Assembly: GCA_002422785.1 (NCBI GenBank)
Contig: DITK01000012.1
Coordinates: forward strand, 1-22,313
Source: Francisellaceae bacterium UBA6186
Lineage (GTDB): Bacteria > Pseudomonadota > Gammaproteobacteria > UBA6186 > Azoamicaceae
DNA length: 22,313 nucleotides
Direction: 5' to 3'
Below are positions 16,153-22,313 of the stretch, piece after piece. The first letter of the stretch is position 1. Each line of letters starts with the position of its first letter. A model generated the notes under the pieces. That model saw nothing but the letters and a program-made list of their open reading frames with translations. It did no database searches and was not told the origin of the DNA. The position numbers and the translations under genes were made by a program.

Positions 16153-17252
16153 TCCCAAATAAATTTAACCCTATTTTGCACCGCTGTTAATAACTCATAC
16201 ACAGAATGTTTAGTAAAATTGGCAACATCTTCTATCGGTAACCCATTACCCCAAAGTATAACCGCATCACCAACTTTAGCATTAGGACAATCACTTAAAT
16301 CAACAACCGCCATATCCATAGATACTGCCCCAATAATTTTACACCGCCTATCATTAATTATCACTGGCGTTCCATCTACGGCAGCACGAGGATAACCGTC
16401 CCCATATCCAATAGCAATTATTGCAACTTTGGTATCTCTTGGACATACAAACCTTGCACCATAACCTACCAATGAATTTTTTACTAAATTTTTAATTGCT
16501 ATAATTTTAGTTTGTAGAGTCATTACCGGCTTTAGCTGCAATTCTGCGGCAGATGTATTTAAAATTGGCGAAACCCCATATAATGCTAATCCCGGCCTTA
16601 TTATATCGTAATGTTGATTAATAAAATTAAAAACAGCTGCAGAATTACAAAAACTTTTTAAAATATTATGATTAATTCTCTTGGTGTTTTCGAAAAAACA
16701 ATTAAAATTATTAATTTGCTGAATATTTAATGGATGAGAGTGTTGATCTGCACACGCAAAATGTGACATAACCCCTATTAAATTAATATTATTAGTATTT
16801 TCTAATAAATATTGATATGCCTTTGGTGCTTCTATTAGATTAAATCCTAATCGACTCATGCCGGTATCTATTTTAATCCAAGCCGCAATCGGTTTACTAA
16901 TTAATGATTTGCTATCGTAATCTTTTAGCCAAGCCAATTGCTGCTCATTATGAAATACTATGGAAAAATTATCAACAGCTGCAAGGATAATCTCTTCTGG
17001 CTCAAAAACCCCTTCCATTAAAACAATAGGTGTAGCCACTCCAGCTTTCCTAAGATGAATTGCCTCGTCAATAGCTGCCACTCCCAAAAAGTCCACGTGA
17101 TTTTGTAACCGTAATGCAGTCGATCTTAAACCATGGCCGTAAGCATTTGCTTTAACCATTGCTATAATTTTAGAATTAGGTGCTATGTCTTTAATTATTT
17201 TCAAATTATGCAGTAAATTTGCGGTAGACAGGTGTGCGATTGCAGATCTCAT
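16149..17252 (-). CDS. alr: Alanine racemase
   Basis: A PLP enzyme converting L-alanine to D-alanine for peptidoglycan. The 367-residue form shows the PLP-lysine motif MVKANAYGHG (Lys34), the TGMSRLGF segment (130-137), the SHFACAD segment, RPGLALYG near 219 and the catalytic Tyr in LVGYGARF (about 264). The C-terminal IGYGDGYPR and MDM elements are also present. I place the start at the ATG at 17252, which gives an N-terminus like other Alr proteins. A TTG at 17261 would add three residues. It lies 12 bases after the DUF945 gene and probably shares its transcript. There is no obvious ribosome-binding site. Confidence 0.95.
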   Translation of the reverse strand: MRSAIAHLSTANLLHNLKIIKDIAPNSKIIAMVKANAYGHGLRSTALRLQNHVDFLGVAAIDEAIHLRKAGVATPIVLMEGVFEPEEIILAAVDNFSIVFHNEQQLAWLKDYDSKSLISKPIAAWIKIDTGMSRLGFNLIEAPKAYQYLLENTNNINLIGVMSHFACADQHSHPLNIQQINNFNCFFENTKRINHNILKSFCNSAAVFNFINQHYDIIRPGLALYGVSPILNTSAAELQLKPVMTLQTKIIAIKNLVKNSLVGYGARFVCPRDTKVAIIAIGYGDGYPRAAVDGTPVIINDRRCKIIGAVSMDMAVVDLSDCPNAKVGDAVILWGNGLPIEDVANFTKHSVYELLTAVQNRVKFIWD

Positions 17253-17264
17253 ATTTAACAACTA

Positions 17265-18698
17265 CTAAAAACTAAATATTTTAAATGGATTCATCCTAGA
17301 ATAAAAAGTACCTTCCGCAATAGACAAATCTAAAGAAAACCCATCTTCCTGCTCTTTTATGATATTGTTTTTTATTAAATATGCAATCTTTTCTACCACC
17401 ATATTATCTATTTGTTTTTGTAATTCTTTAGGATCTAAAGACACAAAAGTTTTTGGCATGTTAGGTGGATTTCTATTGTTTGGTTTATATAGCACCTGTA
17501 ATCGATTCTCTTTCTTCACTCTTTCTTCCACTAGAAACGTTACTAATTCCATCAGCACTGGTTTAGGAATTTTTGCTGCAACACTTGCTGTTAATGAATC
17601 CAAAATATCTTGTGGGGTAAACCAATCCATCTCTTTGGTATCAACAATAATATCAGTTAATACTTTTAATTTATCATCTCCAATATGAAGCAATAAATCT
17701 ACTGATAAATTTGGTTGTAGTTTCAGAAAATTATTACTGATTTCTATAAATTTATAACTATTTATTTGATCATTAGTTATCGGTAATCTTATGTGATTAA
17801 AATTTTTTATTAATCCTGACAAATTAATATTATTTAATTGCCATTTAGTAGCCAAAGGTCCAAATTTATGTTCTGAAATATTTAATCGTAAAAAACTTAC
17901 ATTGTTGATCAAGCTTTTTGCTAAATTTTGCTGTATATTAAAATTTGACAATCTTAATATTGGTTTATTATTTTCAATAACATACAATCTATTCACTTCT
18001 GTCAATAAATTAATTTTTCTATTATCTTTTTCTTTAAAATCATGTATTTTTATTTGAAAATGTAAATCATCTATCTCAGTTTTATTATTATATTCTGCAT
18101 AAACTAATTTTGGTACTCTTATATCTAATTTTAGGTTTTCAAGATCGTTTTTTACATATATCGACATGGATTTAGTGTCAACATAATTATCTTTAGACGA
18201 ATCAATTATATTGTTAAAATTAATATTTTTAATAATAGATTTAATATGACCACTCCAATCTATTGTGGTTACTAATTTGACGTTGTTATTTTGTTGCAAA
18301 AACTTTGGCCATCCATCTAAAATTGTGGTATTAATCATTGCGATTAATTTTTTGTGCGGACTATATTTTATATCATGCTGAAGAGTAATTGAATTATGTG
18401 GAATATAATTGATTAAACTATTAAGATTTTTTTGATTATTGTTAGCATAATCAAAAAAAGCATTATTCGCTAATTGTATTTTAGTAATCAATAAACAACT
18501 TAAATATTTTCTTTGGAAATGGCTGGTTATTTTAATCCCTGGAGTTAAATTTTGCACATTTTTAATTAAGTTGTCATATTTTTTTTTGACATAAAAACTT
18601 GCAGCATAAGGACTGAACAACCCCAATACTATTGCTAAACCAGCTAATATCGCTAGTAGCTTTTTTATTTTACTTAAAATTTTTATAAATATGGCCAT
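17265..18698 (-). CDS. DUF945 (YdgA-like) inner-membrane-anchored protein
   Basis: The 477-residue protein starts with a basic stretch and one hydrophobic segment at about 13-31, predicting a membrane anchor with the rest outside the cytoplasm. The order YVKKKYDNLIKN, then a FQRKYLSC segment near 60, matches the start of DUF945/YdgA proteins. So does a C-terminal half with a helical region (LDPKELQKQIDNMV, 423-436) and an ending in which an aliphatic IAEGTFYSRMNPF segment resembles the family's GxLTLNGxPM. Family function is poorly defined. It is typical of Gammaproteobacteria. It leads the alr pair and diverges from kdsD across 149 bases. Confidence 0.72.
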   Translation of the reverse strand: MAIFIKILSKIKKLLAILAGLAIVLGLFSPYAASFYVKKKYDNLIKNVQNLTPGIKITSHFQRKYLSCLLITKIQLANNAFFDYANNNQKNLNSLINYIPHNSITLQHDIKYSPHKKLIAMINTTILDGWPKFLQQNNNVKLVTTIDWSGHIKSIIKNINFNNIIDSSKDNYVDTKSMSIYVKNDLENLKLDIRVPKLVYAEYNNKTEIDDLHFQIKIHDFKEKDNRKINLLTEVNRLYVIENNKPILRLSNFNIQQNLAKSLINNVSFLRLNISEHKFGPLATKWQLNNINLSGLIKNFNHIRLPITNDQINSYKFIEISNNFLKLQPNLSVDLLLHIGDDKLKVLTDIIVDTKEMDWFTPQDILDSLTASVAAKIPKPVLMELVTFLVEERVKKENRLQVLYKPNNRNPPNMPKTFVSLDPKELQKQIDNMVVEKIAYLIKNNIIKEQEDGFSLDLSIAEGTFYSRMNPFKIFSF

Positions 18699-18830
18699 GT
18701 CATATATAAATATTATTTTTAGGTATAAATTTGAAACATTAATAAATATACTAAAGAACTATGTTAAACAAATATACTGACAGTATAATACATTTAGAAA
18801 ATTATAGTTTTATAGTTTTACAGCTAACAC

Positions 18831-18841
18831 AGCAGGTAACC
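18831..18841 (+). promoter_or_regulatory. Leader element AGCAGGTAACC before kdsD (contains likely ribosome-binding site)
   Basis: This 11-mer ends six bases before the kdsD ATG and supplies an AGG-type Shine-Dalgarno core. The identical 11-mer lies before lptB at 20409-20419, and both genes then begin ATGACAAA. A TATAAT at 18784-18789 upstream is a possible -10. Confidence 0.45.
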
Positions 18842-18847
18842 TAAGCG

Positions 18848-19837
18848 ATGACAAACGACACTAATTTTTTATCAACGGCCAAAAAAGTGCTTAAATTAGA
18901 ATCAGAAGCTATTGCTAATTTAATACCTATTTTAAACAAAAATTTTGATGACATTTGCAAATTAATTTTACAATGTAAAGGGAAAGTTGTTGTCACTGGC
19001 ATGGGTAAATCTGGGCATATTGCTAGAAAAATTGCAGCCACCCTGGCAAGCACTGGCACTCCGGCTTTTTTTATCCATCCGGCAGATGCCTCTCACGGAG
19101 ACATCGGGATGATAAGTCAGCAAGATTTAGTTGTTATTTTTTCTAATTCTGGAGAAACTGATGAACTAATCACTATATTGCCTGCCCTTAAAAGAGCTTT
19201 TGTTAAAATTATTAGCATTACTAGCAATATTAATTCTAAAATCGCCCAGTGTTCAGATCTGCATCTTATGTTACCAATAGAGCAAGAGGCATGTCCTTTA
19301 AATTTAGCTCCAACAACCAGTACCACTTGTGCGCTAGCTATTGGAGACGCAATAGCTATCAGTGTTTTACATGCCAGAAAATTTGATCAACATGATTTTG
19401 CTAAATACCACCCTGCTGGCAGATTAGGTAAACGTTTACTACTAAAAGTTGCTGATATTATGCATTCTGGTGATAAAATTCCTATTGCTGACGAAACCTC
19501 TGGATTACTTGATGGGATTGTCGAGATGTCTAAAAAATGTTTTGGATTGTTATTAATAGTTAACAGCAAACTATGCAATCAAACAGCAAACAAAATTATT
19601 GGTGTATTAAGCGATGGAGATCTAAGAAGAATTATAGATAAACGATTAAATATTCATGACACTAAATTAGTAGACGTAATGAATAAAAAATTTAAATCTA
19701 TTCACCCAGATTCATTAGTTATGGAAGCTGTAGTAATAATGGAAAATTATAAAATTTTTTCGCTACCAGTTATAAAAGATGACTATATTGTTGGCATTTT
19801 TAATATGCACGATTTATTAAAAACAGGAATATTATAA
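18848..19837 (+). CDS. kdsD: Arabinose-5-phosphate isomerase KdsD/KpsF
   Basis: KdsD converts ribulose 5-phosphate to arabinose 5-phosphate, the first step to the LPS sugar Kdo. The 329-residue product fits the family. It has an N-terminal SIS sugar-isomerase domain (about 35-170) with GMGKSGH (51-57), HGD (83-85) and SNSGET (99-104). The YHPAGRLGKRL motif (187-197) follows, then two CBS domains (about 203-329). Its stop abuts the lptC start with no gap, so it heads a kdsD-lptC-lptB operon. kdsC, which often lies between kdsD and lptC, is absent here. Confidence 0.95.
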   Translation: MTNDTNFLSTAKKVLKLESEAIANLIPILNKNFDDICKLILQCKGKVVVTGMGKSGHIARKIAATLASTGTPAFFIHPADASHGDIGMISQQDLVVIFSNSGETDELITILPALKRAFVKIISITSNINSKIAQCSDLHLMLPIEQEACPLNLAPTTSTTCALAIGDAIAISVLHARKFDQHDFAKYHPAGRLGKRLLLKVADIMHSGDKIPIADETSGLLDGIVEMSKKCFGLLLIVNSKLCNQTANKIIGVLSDGDLRRIIDKRLNIHDTKLVDVMNKKFKSIHPDSLVMEAVVIMENYKIFSLPVIKDDYIVGIFNMHDLLKTGIL

Positions 19838-20410
19838 ATGCAAAAATCATATATAATTTCAGGAATTTTAATATTATTATCAGTGGTTTTAATTAAACAA
19901 CAATTTAATATCAACGACAAACCATTAGCAAGAATAGAAGCACAAGAATATATGAATGGCTTAAAATTATACAATTATAACGAACAAGGCGTACTAAAAG
20001 ATTTTATTTCAGCGGTTTCTTGGAAGTTTATTCCTCAAAATAGATATTCTATTATCGAACAACCAAACATTACTATTTATAAAAATCTTGATTATTTATA
20101 TAATATTACTGCAGATTCTGGGAATCTAATGCATAAAAACTTAAATGACAAAATACAATTAATAAAATTAAGATCCAAAGTTGTTATTAAACAACAATAT
20201 TTAGATAGTTCTAAACACAAATCTGGATTTACTTTAAATACTAGCTATTTAGAATTTAATCCGGATACAGAATTGGCAACTACTAACCAACAGGTAACTA
20301 TTAATAAAACAGGGTTATTAATAACAGGAACTGGAATGCATGCTGATTTAAAACAAAATCAACTAGAATTACACCAAAATGTAGCAACTAAATATAACAA
20401 GCAAAATTAG
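19838..20410 (+). CDS. lptC: LPS export system protein LptC
   Basis: LptC passes LPS from the LptBFG transporter to the periplasmic LptA bridge. The 190-residue protein has a single N-terminal membrane helix (about 4-20) and then a beta-rich LptC domain. Recognisable are the Y-x-x-G-L-x-x-Y-N-x-x-G-x-L segment (about 38-53), TADSGNL near 91 and an extended segment with LEFNPDTELATTNQQVTI (about 138-155). The start directly follows the kdsD stop (TAAATG), with AGGA inside the end of kdsD. The next gene is lptB, not lptA. The call rests on fold pattern, size and neighbours, since LptC sequences diverge quickly. Confidence 0.87.
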   Translation: MQKSYIISGILILLSVVLIKQQFNINDKPLARIEAQEYMNGLKLYNYNEQGVLKDFISAVSWKFIPQNRYSIIEQPNITIYKNLDYLYNITADSGNLMHKNLNDKIQLIKLRSKVVIKQQYLDSSKHKSGFTLNTSYLEFNPDTELATTNQQVTINKTGLLITGTGMHADLKQNQLELHQNVATKYNKQN

Positions 20411-20419
20411 CAGGTAACC
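20409..20419 (+). promoter_or_regulatory. Leader element AGCAGGTAACC before lptB (contains likely ribosome-binding site)
   Basis: Identical to the 11-mer before kdsD. It overlaps the last two bases of the lptC stop and ends 11 bases before the lptB ATG. Confidence 0.4.
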
Positions 20420-20430
20420 CAATAAGCAAC

Positions 20431-21192
20431 ATGACAAATTCATCTTCACCTACTCAAGTACAATTTACCAATATATTGATGACTAAGAATATTACAAAAA
20501 ACTATAATGGCCGTAAGATTGTAAATAATATTTCTATGGAGCTTAAACAAGGGAATATTGTAGGTCTTTTAGGTCCAAATGGTGCTGGTAAAACTTCTTG
20601 TTTTTATATGATTTTAGGGTTAACCAGATGTGATTCGGGAACTATTTGGCTAAACAATCAAGAAATAACTTTTTTACCAATACATAAAAGGGCAAAATTA
20701 GGGATAGGATATCTACCGCAAGAACCTTCTATATTTCGCAAACTATCGGTAGAAGATAATATTTTAGCTGTATTAGAAATAGTAGATAATCAATCAATTA
20801 GTTCCAACAAAGACCATTTAGAGTATTTTCTAAACGAATTTAATCTAACACATATTAGAAAAAATATTGGCATAAGTTTGTCTGGTGGTGAACGGCGTAG
20901 ACTAGAAATAGCCAGAACCTTAGCTGCCAATCCAAAATTTATTTTGTTAGACGAACCATTTGCTGGGGTTGATCCTCTAGCTATAGCGGAAATCAAAAAA
21001 ATCCTGCAAAAATTAATTAGTAAAAAAATAGGGATCTTAATAACAGATCATAATGTTAGAGAAACTTTAGATATTTGTGATAAAGCATACGTTATGAACG
21101 ATGGAAAGTTAATAGCAGAAGGCAACATAGAGACCATTACTAATAATCCCCAAGTTAAAGAAGTATATTTGGGGCATGAGTTTATAGTATAA
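20431..21192 (+). CDS. lptB: LPS export ABC transporter ATP-binding protein LptB
   Basis: LptB is the cytoplasmic ATPase that drives LPS extraction by LptFG. The 253-residue product carries Walker A GPNGAGKT (48-55), the Q-loop in YLPQEPSIFRKLSV (94-107), the signature LSGGERRR (150-157), Walker B ILLDEP (171-176) and the H-loop TDHNVRETL (His207). The YLPQE-SIF and FAGVDP segments are diagnostic for LptB among ABC proteins. The N-terminus is about 12-16 residues longer than E. coli LptB. An internal Met17 gives a more usual length, but the AGG-containing leader favours the first ATG. It is the last gene of the kdsD operon. Confidence 0.96.
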   Translation: MTNSSSPTQVQFTNILMTKNITKNYNGRKIVNNISMELKQGNIVGLLGPNGAGKTSCFYMILGLTRCDSGTIWLNNQEITFLPIHKRAKLGIGYLPQEPSIFRKLSVEDNILAVLEIVDNQSISSNKDHLEYFLNEFNLTHIRKNIGISLSGGERRRLEIARTLAANPKFILLDEPFAGVDPLAIAEIKKILQKLISKKIGILITDHNVRETLDICDKAYVMNDGKLIAEGNIETITNNPQVKEVYLGHEFIV

Positions 21193-21231
21193 GACCAGTG
21201 TTACATACATTCTACAAAATTCAAAATATAG

Positions 21232-21234
21232 TTA
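21232..21234 (-). other. Inferred ancestral stop of the Sel1-repeat gene
   Basis: If one copy of the 14-bp duplication at 21291-21318 is removed, the Sel1 frame continues past the present stop. It would read LPKKEDSPLKFRSPIF and then NRHRYN, ending at this TAA. This is a reconstruction, not an observed coding end. Confidence 0.45.
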
Positions 21235-21272
21235 ATTATAACGATGCCTATTAAATATTGGTGATCGAAATT

Positions 21273-22313
21273 TTAAAGGACTATCTTCCTTTTTGGGTAA
21301 TACATTTTGGGTAATACAAGAGAATCTTTACTATCATCTTGTACTGATTGAACTGAAAGATCGTAATCATTATTTATATTACATGTACCTGGAAAATTAT
21401 ATTGTTGTTCAATTGAAATCCTCTGAAAAGACTCTTCTATTAAAGAATTGCTTACTTCTAATTCATATTTCTGTTCTATAATTTTATCAACTAAATATTT
21501 GGCTTCTTTCAATTTTTCTTCTATTCTTTGTTTCCAAAATTGATTAGACTTTATTTTTTGAATATATAATTTATCTTGACTATTATTATCTGAAGCCGTA
21601 AGGCGTTGTATACCAAAACAAGATAGTATACAACTATACCAGGTATTTATTACTTTTGAGCAATTACTACAATATTTATTTCTATCACTTTCTGTTGTCA
21701 CTTGTTGAGATAAATCTTGATACGGATTATTAATTTTTTCGCTTATAATAATATTATTTCCTATATCTATAGATCCTATATACGTAATAGTGAGCACTAT
21801 ACTTCCCTGGCAATTTATGTAACATATGTCTTCATAGTCATTATAAAATTGATCGTTGATCTTTAAAGAGTAGTTAAATTTGTGTGTTATTATGCCTTCA
21901 TTAAGTTTTAGTTGAGCCAGCTTATGTCCTTGTGCTGCTGATTTTTGGTACCAAATTTTAGCTAAAACTTTGTTTTTGGTCCCCCTGCGACCATCCTCGT
22001 AAAATGTACCTAGGCTATATTGGGCTTCTTTATGTCCTTGAGAAGCTGCTTTTTCATACCATTTTGCAGCTAAAATAACGTCCTCAATTACACCAATGCC
22101 TTTATCAAAAATCAAACCAAGATGATATTGTGCATCTGCATTTTGTTGGGCAGCAGCTTTTTTATACCAATCTAAAGCTACTTCTAGATCTTCAGTAACA
22201 CCATCACCATTTTCATAGATTAATCCTAGATTATATTGTGCTTCTGGGTTTTCTTTAACCGCGGCTTTTTGATACCATTCAATTGCTAATTGCATGTTTT
22301 CAGCAACCCCTTT
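21273..22313 (-). CDS. Sel1-repeat protein with unknown C-terminal region (partial, N-terminus off the right edge)
   Basis: The frame stays open to the right edge (codons for KGVAEN precede the first ATG at 22295), so the true start is outside the window. The in-window part has 346 residues. It opens with three full and one shorter Sel1-like repeat of 36 residues, each with A-x-x-W-Y-x-K-[AS]-A, A-Q-Y-x-L-G and G-x-G-V. These form a helical solenoid used for protein binding. About 200 residues without a family I recognise follow, including a Cys cluster YCSNCSKVINTWYSCILSC and a charged helix (FWKQRIEEKLKEAKYLVDKI). Sel1 proteins in intracellular bacteria often act in host interaction. That role is inference here. 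The C-terminus is altered by a tandem duplication. Confidence 0.82.
   Translation of the reverse strand, partial: KGVAENMQLAIEWYQKAAVKENPEAQYNLGLIYENGDGVTEDLEVALDWYKKAAAQQNADAQYHLGLIFDKGIGVIEDVILAAKWYEKAASQGHKEAQYSLGTFYEDGRRGTKNKVLAKIWYQKSAAQGHKLAQLKLNEGIITHKFNYSLKINDQFYNDYEDICYINCQGSIVLTITYIGSIDIGNNIIISEKINNPYQDLSQQVTTESDRNKYCSNCSKVINTWYSCILSCFGIQRLTASDNNSQDKLYIQKIKSNQFWKQRIEEKLKEAKYLVDKIIEQKYELEVSNSLIEESFQRISIEQQYNFPGTCNINNDYDLSVQSVQDDSKDSLVLPKMYYPKRKIVL
21291..21318. repeat. Exact 14-bp tandem duplication within the Sel1-repeat gene
   Basis: TTTTGGGTAATACA occurs twice head to tail (21291-21304 and 21305-21318). Fourteen is not a multiple of three, so the duplication shifts the reading frame of the minus-strand gene and brings the stop forward by 41 bases. 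Confidence 0.95.
21966..22313 (-). repeat. Tandem 108-nt Sel1 coding repeats
   Basis: Three to four consecutive 36-codon units, recognisable by recurring W-Y-x-K-A-A and A-Q-Y-x-L-G-x-[IF]-[YF]. The third and fourth are the most degenerate (RRGTKNK in place of the usual G-x-G-V-x-x-D). The array runs off the right edge. Confidence 0.8.

Noticed and set aside
1..22313. Mobile element, CRISPR array, tRNA/rRNA or antiphage system
   Set aside because: I read for terminal inverted repeats with transposase frames, evenly spaced short repeats, and cloverleaf-like T-arm motifs and saw none. The only arrays are coding repeats, and the nuclease-like genes are XseAB and a helicase, not a recognisable defence set.

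Overview
The window is strongly A+T-rich, gene-dense bacterial chromosome with no insertion sequence, phage gene, tRNA, rRNA or CRISPR array that I can see. Several points suggest a gammaproteobacterium with a reduced or host-associated lifestyle. IF-1 carries the gamma/beta-type ISGKMRKNYIRIL core. infA and clpA are convergent neighbours, as in many Gammaproteobacteria. A DUF945/YdgA-like protein and a kdsD-lptC-lptB cluster are present. The LRR protein, the Sel1-repeat protein and the RTX-like repeat protein are types often seen in amoeba- or protist-associated bacteria such as Legionellales and Fastidiosibacterales relatives. The genus cannot be fixed from sequence reading alone.

Layout from left to right. 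1-1246 (minus, runs off the left edge): a repeat protein with an acidic/polar N-terminal region and about ten 18-residue glycine/asparagine turns. 1474-4020: infA (plus), convergent with clpA (minus). 4317-6013: xseA-xseB (exonuclease VII, plus), where XseA carries an unusual N-terminal DUF5710-like module. 6032-10378 (minus): an operon phaC > MaoC/phosphate acyltransferase fusion > ackA, with a phasin gene divergent from phaC at 10593-11096 and closed by a clear Rho-independent terminator. 11157-14702 (minus): an AddA/UvrD-type helicase lacking the expected C-terminal nuclease domain, followed by a small LRR protein. 14836-16152 (plus): a TPR-methyltransferase fusion overlapping by four bases the convergent alanine racemase gene (minus), which lies directly downstream of a DUF945 gene. 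18848-21192 (plus): kdsD-lptC-lptB for LPS inner-core precursor synthesis and LPS transport. 21273-22313 (minus, runs off the right edge): a Sel1-repeat protein whose C-terminus has been altered by a 14-bp tandem duplication.

Functionally, the central block is a polyhydroxybutyrate module. PhaC and phasin make and coat granules, while the fused hydratase/acyltransferase and acetate kinase can exchange acyl-CoA for acyl-phosphate and ATP. XseAB and the AddA-like helicase are DNA repair enzymes, each with an unusual architecture. KdsD, LptC and LptB serve the outer membrane. Alr serves peptidoglycan. The two edge genes and the LRR gene are candidate surface or host-interaction proteins.
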